Origin: Armillaria gallica
Lineage: Eukaryota; Basidiomycota; Agaricomycetes; Agaricales; Physalacriaceae
Reading direction: 5' to 3'
Assembly (NCBI GenBank): GCA_037576215.1
Contig: JBANDB010000003.1
Coordinates: forward strand, 1,860,001-1,924,000
Length of the DNA: 64,000 nt
Shown in pieces: positions 34,206-46,963 of the stretch. Within the stretch, counting starts at the first letter, position 1; the number at the start of each line of letters is the position of its first letter. Both the position numbers and the translations under genes were made by a program. The notes below the pieces were generated by a model that saw nothing but the letters and a program-made list of their open reading frames with translations, searched no databases and had not been told where the DNA came from.

Positions 34206-37098
34206 CTAAATGAAATGGTGATGATGATGATGCGAAGGAGGAGGCGGAGGGAAGAGCTGCTTGTCCCTGTAAATCGTAATCAATTAATTAGCGGCGCCAC
34301 ACTTCGAGCGCAAGAAGACCACACATACGCGAAGGTCCACAGGTTCTGGGGGTTGTTGTACGTGTCGAAGGTGTATGGGAAGCGGACTGGTAACAGTTAG
34401 TGCGTCGGGAACATTTACAGTATTCCAGACTAGGCTTACATTTCGGGAGTTCGGATACGTAGGCTAGAAAGACGGTGCGTAAGGGGGAACGTAAGCATCC
34501 AAGAGCCAAGAGAGAACTCACCAATAGGTTTGTTCTCATCAAAGAAGCTCCATGCTAGATAAAGATCCGTATGAGCCTTCAGTAGATCAGATCTGTGCGC
34601 CAATCGCACCTGTTCGCCAGTTCACACTGATGACGGACACAAGAGAATTGTAGAGATTCTTTGCTTCCAGAAAAGCGCAGCTCACCGGAAATTACCATTC
34701 ACCAACCTAGAGCAATAGTAAGAATAGGTTGGAAACCCAGAAAAGGCCGACTCACAAGTCCGGAGGAGCCAATGGGTCCTGGAGCAACATCAGTAAGCAC
34801 GCAGTTCCAGCCAAGCAGTATAAAAAAGACATACGTTTCCAAGGTTAGCGGTCTTGATCTCCGAATCCAAATCAACCCATTCCAGCACCTGATTACCAGC
34901 CATTCCTGATACGAACCCGTGTCAGATTGACGTACACATACACGGTGAGGGTTCACCGCACCTTTGAACTCCACATTCTCCCCCGGCTTCCCACCAAACA
35001 CCGCGTTCTTGGTGTGGAAGTGCTCGTTCATAAGCGTACTGAACATTGCGCATGTCGAGGCGCAATTTCCGTTACCAACTATTCATGGTTTAGAGGGCTT
35101 GCGAGCCAAAGATAGCCTATGCTTACCGATAGCGATGTTGCTACAACAAAGCCGGTCAGCTCACCCGTGACGGACATTAAAGGAAACTTCACCAACGCAA
35201 GATCAAAAGGAGGGTTCTTTGGGATGGGCTGGCTAAATGACAACTGACATGTATCCTAGAGGTTTTCCTTGTCAGCAAGGAGGTCCCACACACATGGAAA
35301 CGTATGGTTCCTACATGGAAACGCTGAGAAGTCGGGTCTAATACACCATTGACGACGAATTTTGCTACGGGATCCAGATAGTTGAACGAGGCTGGCATTT
35401 GAGTGTCGTTTAAAAACGCCCCTGCAATGATGGGCCATCGTTAGAGCATGAAGTTCGGAAATAAAATAGCATACAGTTATCAGCAGCGTAGAAGGTTATG
35501 GTACCATCGTTTCCCAGAGCAATATCTGAAGCAACAACCTTCTGTGCGAGTATATTACCCCGGGTAGTGGACACAAAGCCGCTATTCGAATATGTCCACG
35601 TCAGTGCCAGTACCAGAAACAACCCGAGACAACATACGGATATCCAAAGCTAGAACCAGCAAGGAATTGGAAAAGGAATTGACCCAAGCAAACAAACCCG
35701 CCGCCGTTGTTGGTCAGGTCCAGGATCAAACGGGTAACACCGGCCTCCTTGAATGCGTTGATGGCTTGAACGGTATCGGACATGAACGCGTTAAAGTCGC
35801 CACCGAACGAACCGACGAACATCTGTTTTGAAGAGATTGAATAAACTTGAAAGGAGATGTGATGTGGTACGTACGACCCCAGTATGATTTCCGGGAAGGA
35901 TATATGACTTGATGACCCCTGTGCTCCCGTCGACAGTAGGAAGTGTGGGCAGAAATTGTTGTGGCAAACCAACCGCGCTAGCATGCGAAACGTCGATAAT
36001 ATCACCCTTGACGAGATGACTCTTTGGTGGCAAACTTTCTATGGAGACCATACCCTTATTGTCGCGACCATTAGTATCCTCAGTCGCAGCGCAATTATTT
36101 GCCCAACTAAAAAGCAATCAAGTAGTTGCCCGCATTACAATCTAGAGCCACTTACAACGACTTTGCATCAGTGAAAGGAACCCCCAGAAAGTTTGCCAAA
36201 AAAGGTACGGTCACTGTCTCCGCACTAGTGGAACCGACGGGTATCAATTTGAATTTAAGTTCTGTTTGGACTACACCGATGGGACCTGCTAGATCGCCGA
36301 GGCGCTGGGAAAAGTCGGTGCCCGAAATCCTGTAACTCGTGAAAACCGAGTTTACGCGGACGCCGTGATCGAGGTAATTTCCCGAAACTGTCGATGCGAT
36401 GGTGTCGACATAATCATAAGGATCTTTATCATCAATCTCGAGGACTTTTGCACCGGCCAATCGTGTCCAGTTGAAATGGATAGAATCGAAGAACGAGGTG
36501 AAGTCTTCGCCTAGCAGGGATATGAACTCGACAGCGTCTGGGGCGATGAATACGCCCTCTTGGCCGTTCACAGATGCCGTGATTACCGGTGCCGGTAGGA
36601 CATTTTGGTATGTGTTATAACAATTTGGGAACCAGCCTGGGGCGATGGTCGTGTGAACAGGTCCGTCCAACGAAGGGAGACAATTATCTTACGGGTGTGG
36701 CCATCGTTCATTTGGGTTGTGAACATGTAAAGGCCCCAGCTGACATCGTAATCGGTCTGAAAATATGAGATGAAAAAAGGCCGCCAGGCTCCATATATAC
36801 TCACCGTAAAATGCGTAGCATTCATTCGGGCCAGCGCTGCCCTAATATTAACCGTGGACTCCTGAAAGGGCGCGGGAGAATTCAAGTAGAACTCTTCAAA
36901 GGTGTAGAAGTCCAATACGCGAGCAGCATTATTCAGAACGTTGTTTTTCAAAGTCTCGTTAAACGGGAAAGACCTCAGACAGGATAACGCGGCTGCAGGT
37001 GGGACGAAGGCTTTCCCTGCGATGGCAGCGCAAGGGTCAGCAGCCTTTGAGAACTGAGTGTATGCCAGGAGAATGCTGAAGATGCTGAGGGCGAGCAT
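34206..37098 (-). CDS. Secreted peptidase S41 family protein
   Basis: Tail-specific-protease (S41) family member with a signal peptide MLALSIFSILLAYTQFSKA at 37098. Many short introns split it; segments in order are CLRSFPFNETLKNNVLNNAA, YDVSWGLYMFTTQMNDGHT, NVLPAPVITASVNGQEGVF, YDYVDTIASTVSGNYLDHG, SWANNCAATEDTNG, FVGSFGGDFNAFMSDTVQA, LILDLTNNGGGFVCLGQFL, then the active-site serine region VGNGNCASTCAMFSTLMNE followed by FGGKPGENVEFKG, which supplies the likely catalytic lysine. The end is FDTYNNPQNLWTFADKQLF, then proline-rich residues and six histidines before FI and the stop at 34206. Relatives in mushrooms are extracellular or vacuolar, with unknown substrate. No breaks were found in the segments checked. 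Confidence 0.9.
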
Positions 37099-40000
37099 GT
37101 TGCCCAAGGGCAAGTCCAATGGAAAGGAATAGTGAGTGGGAGAGGCGAGCCTCGCGGACCCTTTATGTGAAATGCCGCGTCTCGTGTGAGAGGGCCAGTT
37201 AGGCCGGCGTGATTTCGACATTACTGCTGGAAGAATCGCCCATGTGTATATTTGCAATGCATGGCCATGCGGTGGTGTGCAAAACCTGGATGTGGTACGA
37301 GCTTCTGCTTCGTACCTCCGTGCCGATTGCACAAAAGTGTTTCACAGATAAAATGCTAGACAAGCGCGTCCGGTAAATATGAGTTTCCAGTGCCACAGCT
37401 ATATATGCAGCTAACCTTTGGTAAGTAAGTTTGACAAACGACATGAATAACGTAGAGATACGTGAGAAAATAGCGGCTGACAAGAGGTTCGCGATCAGAA
37501 TCTTATTTTAATTTCTCGTCAAAATGAATTGGAGTCTGCTCACTTGGAATAGAAATAACTAGATTCGGTACCTAAATGAAACTGTCAGACGTGCTGCCAG
37601 CTTCGAGATAAAGATGGCGTACTTCGACATTTAATTATAGTCAAACAGTCGAGTAGCAATCGACAAGTCTACATAAACGCACGCACTTCGAGAAACCGAG
37701 GAGACCGACTGCAGACGCGTTTGGTCCACAGTATGTAGGAAGCATGGCAGTCGGATTGCACGAGTAGTAGCAGAATGAGAAACCTGGCCAAAGAGAGGCA
37801 CCGAACTTCGAACTAGAACTGCAACCCGGAGTAACATAGACGTGCATGGGGCCCAAGTACCTCGAGCGAAACAGAACTCGTCTGACAGTCGTGTGACTGA
37901 ACCATCTCGAACGGTTGACCTCCGCAAGACTGCTATTGGACAGTACGTAAGGAAACAAGGACGCAGCGAGAGTATCGACCGAGGTATTCCAATGTTTACA
38001 GAGTAAGAAGGTTTTCCAGCCTCGTGCTACCAAGGATTGCTTGGATGTTCGGAGGAAAAGATGGACCAACACCTTGGAACGATCATTGTAGGCGGAATAG
38101 CCGACCGGGAATTGAAGCAAAAATAACTCTAGGCCCCATGGAAAACCTTGCAGCTTTCTATTTACTGTATACCGAGCAGGTGCTGAGTTCCTAGATAGCC
38201 TTCTTGAGTCCTGTTGGTGCCCTTGGCGGTGAGAGAAAGGACGAGACGATGTTGTTGACCATCAAGGTGGAGGACAAAGTGTCCCACATGGTTACATCAG
38301 TCAGGACCGCAGATCTTGGCCAAGCACCACCATTATCCAGGTCAAATGTTGCCCTTGCTACATTTATTCCTACCTTTCATCCACTCAGTCTGTCGTAAGG
38401 ATGTCGAATTAGTACCTGTGTTCGACTGCGAGTATGAGGTGCGTCACGGTTTTACATGGGAAAATATCGCGTTTCATCTTGACATTCAGTGCTGCCTGCG
38501 AAATGTCGGCGGACGATGAGAAGACAAGCAATTATTGACCTACTCGGGGCGGCCCCAAGCGCAGTGTACTCAGTTCCTAGTGTGAAACGTTCACCTCTTG
38601 GTGGACATCCCGGACCATGACGAAGCTCTCGGGATTACCGCAGTGGGTCCACCATTGAAAAAATACGTGCGCAGGCCAGCTGAGTACGTGTTTGACTATA
38701 TACATATTTCGTGTGGATGAATGGCAAGGACAGCTCAGCCGCGTTTCAATTGCATGGAACCTTCCAACATTCCCATGCAGATCACGCAAACCCGGAGCTG
38801 TGATAGAAAAAACTGATGGCGAAGACAAAAGGCTCACGATATCACTGTTGTCGCAGATCTTTCCCTGCTCGGTGATGGCTACGCTAGTCCATATCCCTGT
38901 TCCACCGGCCTTTGACCCCACCCAAAATCCTCGGAGCGACTTCTCAACCTTCGCATCCATAGGCGACTCACCCACAATAACTCCAGGTCGGCAGGTCCCA
39001 GTGTCGGCTGTTTGTGCATATGTACAGGATCGGTAGTGTGTTGGAATCATGGTTAGTCGCATCTCGAAAGACCTGATTTCACAAGTTTTCTAAGGTGTAC
39101 GCTTCTAGCCTAGCATCGAGTTCTTGCCGCGACGTTTACCAAACTTGATGTGATGAAATCGACAACTCGTGCATCGAATTTTGGAGCGTTTCTTCGCGCA
39201 TCACATATCACTATGCCTCCCAAACAATACAAGTTACAAGTGGATGACTCAGATATTTCGGAAGGTTATGCGCGTAGTGCAGCTTCCACGGATCATGGAA
39301 TCTAGGGACATGTTGTGCATGTAGGTCCATTGTTACTTTGTTAGCTTCTGTGTCTGAGATGGAAACTTTTGTCACATAGTTTCTTCATCCAAAGGGTCGC
39401 AGTATTCTCGTACTTGGTGTCGTACTTCGACGCGGAGACATTCCCTATTTCCGTTGTCCACACTGTTTACGAGCACCAATTTTACTCTTCAGCATCATTG
39501 TGTTCTTCGAAAGCCACATATCGTACGATCACGACTTTCAGCCTCATGTTGATTGGGATTGATAGCAGTTGACCCCACATCGTGACTTACATTTATTGCG
39601 TACACGTTTCCCCTTGGAGACTATCATTAACAACGCCCGTAACAGCGCCTCACATAGAGAGACGGAGCAGTTTCAACTTTGAGAAAGTCCGGGTCCTCGT
39701 GTTACGATCGCTTCGGGTTCCGACGTCTTGAATTTTACGCTTGCGATATCTGCAATTCGACGTGTCAAGGTCCAAGGAGCCAGCACAGCCCTCACGGCCG
39801 CAAGCAAGAGTAACAAAATCGGCTAGGACTAAGTCGTCGTCTGTCAACGGTCTTAGAACAATGCTGTAAGTCCTAGATTCTTGTTCGACTGCGTGATTGT
39901 ACTTCCCTGTGCATATTTTTAGGTGCCGCGAGCGGTATGGCCGAATGGAGATGAATGCCTCGTGTTCGTTTTCCCCGGAAGCGCCTCAGTTATCCTTTAT

Positions 40001-40356
40001 GACGTGGGTAACTACTCGCACCTCCAAGCCAGGCCTGTCAAGCGGTCCCCATGCCAGAGTGAACGCATTGGAGTCGCCTAGGCTGAAGCAAGCGGTACAG
40101 CAGCTCCAAGTTATGGGGGGGCCCTCTCCGAGGCCTGTGAAATTTGGCCTGTCTCAAATTGGAGTGCGCAGGGTTTGGAAACTTTAGCAACGATCGGAAT
40201 CTGGAGAACGGATCTCGCGTAAGAGGACTTCAACATGTCGTGACCATTTTCACACTCGGTACCCTTATAAGTCACTATTGTCTTCACGGCATTTTGTTTT
40301 CTCCCTTCCTTGTCTTTCGGGTTACGCGCTGTGGTTCATCCTCGCTGTTGTTGCTC
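37099..40356. other. Long gene-poor interval
   Basis: About 3.2 kb. Open frames exist but none is recognised: 38120-37641 minus (159 codons), 39062-38577 minus (161 codons), 38316-38519 plus, and 39847-39650 minus (65 aa from an ATG, MTDDDLVLADFVTLACG). Near 39910-40080 the plus strand reads VPRAVWPNGDECLVFVFPGS and VILYDVGNYSHLQARPV, which looks like former coding sequence but meets a stop. No functional call is possible. Confidence 0.35.
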
Positions 40357-41318
40357 ATGGTCAGCAACGCGTCTGGGTCACCATGCACAGGAGCAAAGCC
40401 TTCCACGAGGCCATCTATTGTCATCGGGACAACAGACAAGGTGCGTCTTGACCTCTGTTTTCTACCCGCGTTTAATAATGGATCATGTTATTGGCGCTCT
40501 AGGACCGCACAGTCCGCCCCACCCTCTCTCCCATAGCCGAGAGGCGCGATGACGAAGAGGCTTGTTGCTCGCACCACACGAGACCGATACGTCCCCTACC
40601 CCCAGTTCCAAAACCCGCCCCCCGGATCCGACGACTCCCATCCCGGCCTCTACCACCCTTTCCTGTACCAACTATAGCCGTCGTCCCCCCTACCCCCTCG
40701 TCGCCCAGCAATAGTGTCATGCCCGAAACACATAACGAAACACCCGAAACTCCACTTCTTCTAACATCCGCATCCCCTATACATCGACCGCCAGCGCTGG
40801 TCGTCCTGACCTCTCCTGACGCGCTAAAGCCGTCCAACCGAGATTCACAATGCTTAACACCACTCACGCCCTCCATACCTCAAGCTCCGACGCCCACCAC
40901 AGCACGGCGGAAACGCTTGTCAAAACTCCGGCGCCATCTTGGCGAGACGGTCCCAGAAGAGCTCGTTTCCGGAAATAAACTCCTTCCTCCGACGTCAAAG
41001 CCGTCTGAGCTCGATATCGAAATAACCAGCGTGTCCCAGTCTGAGCTGCGTTTTGTGCAATCGATGAAGTCGGCCGATTCGAATAGTGTGAGTACGAGTG
41101 AGGAGAGCGAGGAGCTGGAAACTCTGGAGGATGACGAGGATGAGGACATTGGTATCGTCTTGGCTGAAGATATAGACGAGGATGAGTGGTTCCAAGGGAC
41201 TGTTTTCAAAGCTGTACAGCCGCGACGGTATAGCCAGCGGTGGTATTTAGAGAAAGGCGGGAAGCGATGGGAGGATACTGACTATACGGATATTCTCAGT
41301 CGCTTACGATCCCTATAG
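40357..41318 (+). CDS. Conserved fungal protein of unknown function, 299 aa
   Basis: Two exons (40357-40440, 40503-41318) total 900 nt, 299 aa; the splice AAG/GTGCGT to CTCTAG/GACCGC joins MVSNASGSPCTGAKPSTRPS to DRTVRPTLSPIAERRDDEE. The middle is proline- and serine-rich and probably disordered, followed by a basic helix RRKRLSKLRRHLGETVPEEL. An acidic run (EESEELETLEDDEDEDIG) and a conserved-looking C-terminal tail (QRWYLEKGGKRWEDTDYT) follow. The basic helix plus acidic region suggests a nuclear protein, but no named domain is visible. The start is the first ATG in the first exon; a shorter start at 40719 is possible if exon 1 is wrong. Confidence 0.72.
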
Positions 41319-42580
41319 TCTTTCAGGTGGTGGTTGCATCTTTTCTCTTTCTCGGATTAGCACATTGTATTTTCTGGGCATTATTCATACACTGTATTTC
41401 GTATCACATCCTGCTCTGACGACCTGCTTTAAAACTTGTCAAAGATTATCACTGATGGCCACTGATACGGTCTGATAACCTTGGGGTACTCCGGATTTGG
41501 CTAATGGAAATAGCTGGTTTGGTCTGTCGCGGGTGTCGCCCCTGCAACGGACTAAACCGCTTCAAGAATTGCGTCTTCAGGGAAGTGGCGCTGGCACTGG
41601 TAGCGTACGGAACTCTCTTCGGAAGCTTACAGGTATCACGAAAAAAAGCAGTCTCCTGAGCCCTGGCCTGAAGCTTGAAGGTTTCGCAAGGCTTAAGCTT
41701 GTGGAAGGAGAGTACTTATCTTTTATAATTTCCTGCTCAGTCCCAACTGGTACTGGAGCGATGGGTTTTCCGAGTAGATGTTATACATGCATTCCGTCCG
41801 CAAGTAATGCCAAGGCCCGGTTGTTATGGAGAAGCTGACATACTAGGTCGTAAGGGTCTATAGCACTTACCACTGTATTGTCCTCAGGGAGCAACCCTGT
41901 GGAACTGTGGTTTCGTTAACTCGTCGGTACCGGTTATTCCGCATAGTTAGTGTTTGACATTTTCTGGACCGGCGTATTCGCGCACACAATTCTGTTCTTG
42001 TTGAACACTCCGTACCTCCAACCCACTACTCATCTCTCCTTATAATGACGAACATTCTTGGGCCGCGACGCCTCTGTCGGAATTATGCCTGAAGGTATGC
42101 ACTGTAGATGATATGCCACGCAGCTGAAGGCTTTTGGTCTACAGTAAAGTGATGAAACTGCTACTGACCCGTGCCTACGATCGCAATTCGGAGCCCCTCT
42201 GCCAGAAACTAGGACTAACTGTCTGTAATGTTGAGAGCAAGTTCTGCAAAATTTCTGGATGAGATTCAGTTTCATTCTGTAACCGGACATCGGACGATAG
42301 AGAAAGGCAAAATCGCGAATCGTAATTCGACGGCTCACCGATAAGTTTCAAGAATCATCCAACTGTGAGTAAACAAATTATTCAGCCAACGAAATGGTAG
42401 TTAATGAAACCAGGGTAGACCCGCTTTCTACGATGACACACTTACCATGATGATAAAGCAGAGCGCTGAAGAATGAAGATACGGAAGCACTTTTGGTCCG
42501 TGCATAACCGCTCGTTTGAGTATATCGCTCAACTTTTTTCCTTCTTCTCTCTCGTCGTTCATAATACTTACCGCCTCCCC
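41319..42580. other. Intergenic, no recognised gene
   Basis: About 1.26 kb. A short plus-strand frame at 41497-41838 and a minus-strand frame at 42338-42030 have no known domain. CT-rich sequence near 42540-42575 probably belongs to the promoter of the next gene. Confidence 0.4.
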
Positions 42581-42849
42581 ATGAGTTTAGTGTTTTCTGA
42601 CCCGCATAGGGCAGGCTTCCAGTTCCCTACGTAAGTGATTGAGTCCTAATTGTTAATAGCGACAAGAATTTTAGTAAAACGAGGATCGCACTAGGATTTC
42701 ATGGAAGAAACAGAAGAAAGAAGCATAGCCTGAAATGGGTTGCTGACGAGGACACCGACATCATTGAGGTGGATCGTCGAACGTTTGAACTTTGGCACGC
42801 CAACCGCCAGCTTCTTTATAGAGCTTCTGCTTCTCCGCACCCACATTGA
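42581..42849 (+). CDS. Small basic protein, 74 aa, unknown
   Basis: Two exons (42581-42630, 42675-42849) total 225 nt, 74 aa. The intron is short (44 bp) with GTAAGT and TTTTAG ends and keeps phase. The product begins MSLVFSDPHRAGFQFPTKTR, continues with a basic patch (GRNRRKKHSLKW) and ends VDRRTFELWHANRQLLY plus a short tail. I recognise no family. A clean intron, a plausible start and a compact position upstream of the Cys-rich gene argue that it is real. Confidence 0.55.
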
Positions 42850-42939
42850 TTCAGCGGATCTCATCCACTCTGACGGCGTTATATAACGTAGCTTTTCTTT
42901 TCCTCCCAGTCTTTCCTCTTTTTCCTCGACTCTGCGACC

Positions 42940-43367
42940 ATGGGCGATAATGCAGGCGATATTTGTGCCATATTATGCTGTGGCCTTTGCTGTATGTCTC
43001 TCCCATCTTTGGGTAATCGCAGTATCGTATGAACTGAATGTTCACAGGTAGTGCAGGAGGTTCAGCCTTAGGAACTTGGTCCATTCAACGTGCGTATTGT
43101 AGTCAAGCCTCTGTTTCTCATCGTCCAAAGCTCGCTGCCGTTACAGATAACTGGGGTGCTAACGGATGCTGCTCCGGTAATGGACAAGCCGGATGCTGTG
43201 GATCATGTTGCGATAAGTGTTTCGACGAGGATGACTTTGATGAGCAGACGAAGAAGGATGCGAAGACGACGGACCAACAAATGCAGGGCGCCCAGCAAAT
43301 GTCCGTCCCAGCTGCCAGCGAGCCTACAGTTTCAACACCTGATCCTAGTAAAGAGGCGGAAGCATAG
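42940..43367 (+). CDS. Small cysteine-rich protein, 104 aa
   Basis: Three exons (42940-42991, 43048-43089, 43147-43367) total 315 nt, 104 aa. The N-terminus MGDNAGDICAILCCGLCCSA has paired cysteines and no clear signal peptide. A central cluster, GCCSGNGQAGCCGSCCDKC, is followed by an acidic helix FDEDDFDEQTKKDAK and a polar, likely disordered tail ending EAEA. Such paired-cysteine proteins occur widely in mushrooms. Clustered CC pairs could be palmitoylated or bind metal, but this is inference. Splice phases fit exactly: the second intron runs from CAAC/GTGCGT to TTACAG/ATAAC. Confidence 0.78.
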
Positions 43368-43780
43368 CTGGCTGTTGAACGTCTCATTGCATTTCGGTGA
43401 GCTTTTCGTACTGGTCTTTGATATCGCCTGACATTCGCCCTAGTTGCGTCGACTCAAGAACTGTATCCATGCAATACTAGGTTTTACGATACCACGACGC
43501 GTAACAATTGTACTCAATAATTGCATTTTATAGTCCTATTACCAGCCTGCAGATAAAGCAAGTCTATCGTCAGCTCGCCACATAGAAGGTACTGTCAGAG
43601 GACTAACATTTCATTAACAACGAGAAACTTTGTTACAATAATATCAGCTAAAGATAAGGTCAGGGACAGGAGAAGAAAACCGATACAACATTTGTCGATG
43701 GCCCTAGGCGCACGTACAATATACAAGAAACGAAGAGGTCGGAGAGACCAAACAATTCAGGCCCAAAGTCCACCCTGAGC
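43368..43780. other. Intergenic between converging genes
   Basis: About 400 bases holding the 3' ends of the Cys-rich gene and of the transcription factor gene. A/T-rich, with no gene or clear signal. Confidence 0.45.
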
Positions 43781-46700
43781 CTACCGAGGGTCGTCCAAAA
43801 TACCATAACTGTGCATGAAATACGACCACCGATCATCGAGCATCGCAGGTTCACTCATACTGAGAGGCGGGTAATCCGCCTGTGAACTTGAGGTGCTATA
43901 CAGCAAAGCCTGAGGTGCGGGCATTTCGTGGAATAGACCGTCCCATCCAGCTGACAGGTCGGCAAACGTCGTCTGGTGTTCCGGGTGATGCAGCAGTGTC
44001 TGCAGAGAGGGTGGCAGGCGTCCTGATTCGGAAATGGGGGCAACCAATGGCGATAGGTTGACGGTAGTCTGGATGGGCCTTTGGGCATGAGAAGGCAAAT
44101 ACGGTGGATCCGAGTGGAATCGCTTGGGCGGGACTGAGAGACCCTGAGGATTCGTGATCGTGTACAGCTCATCGGGCTCCGTGGGGTGTAACACCGTCGG
44201 TCGTCCAGCAAATATCGAAATGTCGTCCTCGGCACTAGAGTCTGGGAAACGAAGCACGCCGGAGTCGCGTCGCGTTTGACGGGCTTTCAGCAGCATTGGC
44301 TCCAGGATGGGCTGTTGGAGACAGTCGCCGTTAGATGAAGGGAAGTTTGAGGAGAAGGACTGCACCAACCAGTGCTCGGGCAGCACGAGGGCTGGTTTCA
44401 GCAGCGCTCCTGAACAGCGTACACGCTGCTTCAAATTCTTCCAGGGCAATAGGCTCAAAGTTCATGTGAGCTCCTCGGATCGCAACAGTTCCAACTACCA
44501 CCTATGGATACACTGAGGTTACGATAGAGCATATAGGAGGAAGAAAGCCTACCGCTGCTGTAAACGCCAAGGTCCATATTCTCCACACCCTAGTGCATAA
44601 TAACGGCTTTTTCATAAACTGTATGCGCGTGTCCTGCAGAACAACACAAGCACTCTGATATGCCGTAGTTACCGATTTCGCATGAGGGCTCAATAAAGGA
44701 TTTGTGGGATATTCGGTCATTGCTTGTGTGAAAAAGGCTCGATGGAGGAAGAGCAGCACTGCATTCAGGTATATGTCAACATGAAACAATCACAGATACG
44801 TTGTCTGTATAAACTTACTTAGCTCCTTATAATGGGAACGTACAAAAGTTCTCATTGACAAGGGCGTGGAGTCCTCCGACATGATCTCGGATGGACGCGG
44901 AGAAGCGAATTCCCGTATTTTTTGGTCTAGCTCGAGTATGCTCTCATATGACGGAGGTTTTACGGCCAGACTGGCCTTTACGACATGTACAAGGCATTCG
45001 CGACTCGCCTTAAATCCCCAAATGCCGACTACGAAGGAGCTTCATTATATGCGGGCATATCCGAGAACGATTATGCGACTTACAACCCAAAGGAACCTCT
45101 CCGTGTTGAAAGGTATTCTCTTCCTCGGCAGTAGGGATCTTACAATCTATAAATTCGGATAAAATGACGGGCGGACGTCCAGTCACCAAGCACTGATTCG
45201 GTACTTATTCAGCTCCATATACTCCTAAATGGAATGTCATACCTGCCAAAGACTGCCGGCGACGAGGTTCCAGAAATACACACGCCGGTCGTACGCCTCT
45301 TTGCCTTCAAAACCCCACATAGATGGATCGATATCTGATCAAGGGTAAGCTAAGTTACCAACTTGATTCTAAAGAGACAGACATACGACATCCGATCTAT
45401 ACCAAAAGGGACGTTCATTTAATTACACCACATGAATGAATTGACGGAGAATGGAATGACCCACTCTCAAGGCAACCTGAGATGCAAGACAGAGCAACGC
45501 ATATGACCGCTCCAGGTTGCTCTCTTTGCCGCTCATGCCATTATATATACTCATTAAATGCAGTACCTAAGTCACCATGTAAGCTTACTGCTGATATTAT
45601 TGATGAAGAAATATACCTTGATCGAAACTATCGATTGCTCTGACAACACAGGTTGCAACGCCAGCGCTGCCTGTGCCAGTCTGTAGTAATGTTGAGCTTC
45701 CAGATTATACGGCTGTAATTTTAAATCCACTAAGGCCCCAATACCGAGGACAGCCAGCATTAATGCTAAATCATGCGGCCCGTACTCGATATCCTTGTGC
45801 GTATATACGATGTAGATCAGCTCTTTTATTTGCCGAGCGGAGACGACCTGGAACATCCACGACAAGTGTTCCAGAAAGATGTCGGCAAGCTCTAGCGCAC
45901 GCTCAATGGGCGGCAAGAACGATTCTATAGAAGACTGTACGCTGGCTATAGGGAGCGTTTGCGTAGTGAAGGGGAACGATCGACAGCACATATTTATCTC
46001 CGGAGACAGATAGGACGTGTCGAGTTCGGGAAGCGGACAGTCTTGAGGGTTTTGTTTCTATGGTAGGCGTTTATGCTGAGCATCGGAGATGAAAATGAAG
46101 TCCCGCTCACATTAAGTAGGCTCTGAAGATATAGAAGTCAGAGAGCTTTTCAGAAGAACGCCGATATATGCTGACCTCTGACCCTCCAGATGGTCCAAAG
46201 AAACGGTTCCAGCCATCATGGTCAATATAGAGTGTTCCAAGAGCATCTAACGGGGCCGGGGAATCTCCGTCCTTTTCTTCTGCCTCCTCTTTCGTACTGT
46301 TCAGGTTTGGAGGTTCCTCTTCGACTTCCTCGTCCTTGCATTTTACTAGAAGGGGGTGAGGACTATCTGAATCTGCACCATAGACGATAGCTATAGCATC
46401 CTCTAGTGAGTGCATACGGTCTTCCAGTTTCTTGAGCCTGGTCTGGAGGTGTTCGGTCGCGGCCAAGACGAATCTATACAGACACTCGCGTGAACTACGA
46501 ATAACCAGTAACTGGTAGCAGTGCGTACCTGCTGCCCTGCCCCGGAGGTACCGTCCCTGTACCAGTTCGTCACTGTCCTGCACACCGACAAACAATGGTC
46601 GCAGCTTACCATTCGGGCATAACGACGCGCAGCCCCGCTTGATGCATGTCGAACACGGCACCATCCTATCGCATCGAATCTTTAGTCGACGACATTCTGT

Positions 46701-46963
46701 GCACCATCGTTGGTTTCCGGAGATGTATCTATATGAACGAGAGGCCTACCTGCACAGGCAATTTCGCCCCTGTTTGATTGCTTATGTTAACATACACTCG
46801 TCGGACAAGGAGAGACGACGCAGAGGTACCTTATACGCTTGTTGGCCTTGCTGTGGGGCCTTGCCTGGGATATTGCGATAGCGTCGTCCCCCGGCGTGTA
46901 GCTGCTGGGCTGTCCTGCAGATTTGGACGATTCGCCCTGCTTGTAGGGATGGTAACCAGACAT
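43781..46963 (-). CDS. Zn2Cys6 fungal-specific transcription factor
   Basis: Nuclear regulator of the Gal4-like class. The start MSGYHPYKQGESSKSAG at 46963 leads through an intron into the zinc cluster RWCTECRRLKIRC then CSTCIKRGCASLC, with all six cysteines present. After two small introns comes GTVPPGQGSRFVLAATEHL and a coiled-coil RLKKLEDRMHSLEDAIAIV, the usual dimerisation helix. The fungal-specific domain follows: RQIKELIYIVYTHKDIEYG, LALMLAVLGIGALVDL, LERSYALLCLASQVALRVG, DIDPSMWGFEGKEAYDRRVY and VTGRPPVILSEFIDCKIPT. The C-terminal region (FHEMPAPQALLYS, ending SYGILDDPR) is Pro/Ser-rich, as in activation regions. Target genes are unknown. The reading is intact in every segment I checked, though not all introns were located precisely. 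Confidence 0.9.

Noticed and set aside
37641..38120. 159-codon minus-strand open frame
   Set aside because: Cys/Ser-rich sequence without known domain; no intron or promoter context to support it.
38577..39062. 161-codon minus-strand open frame with an overlapping plus-strand frame
   Set aside because: Two long frames oppose each other over the same bases and neither resembles a protein family.
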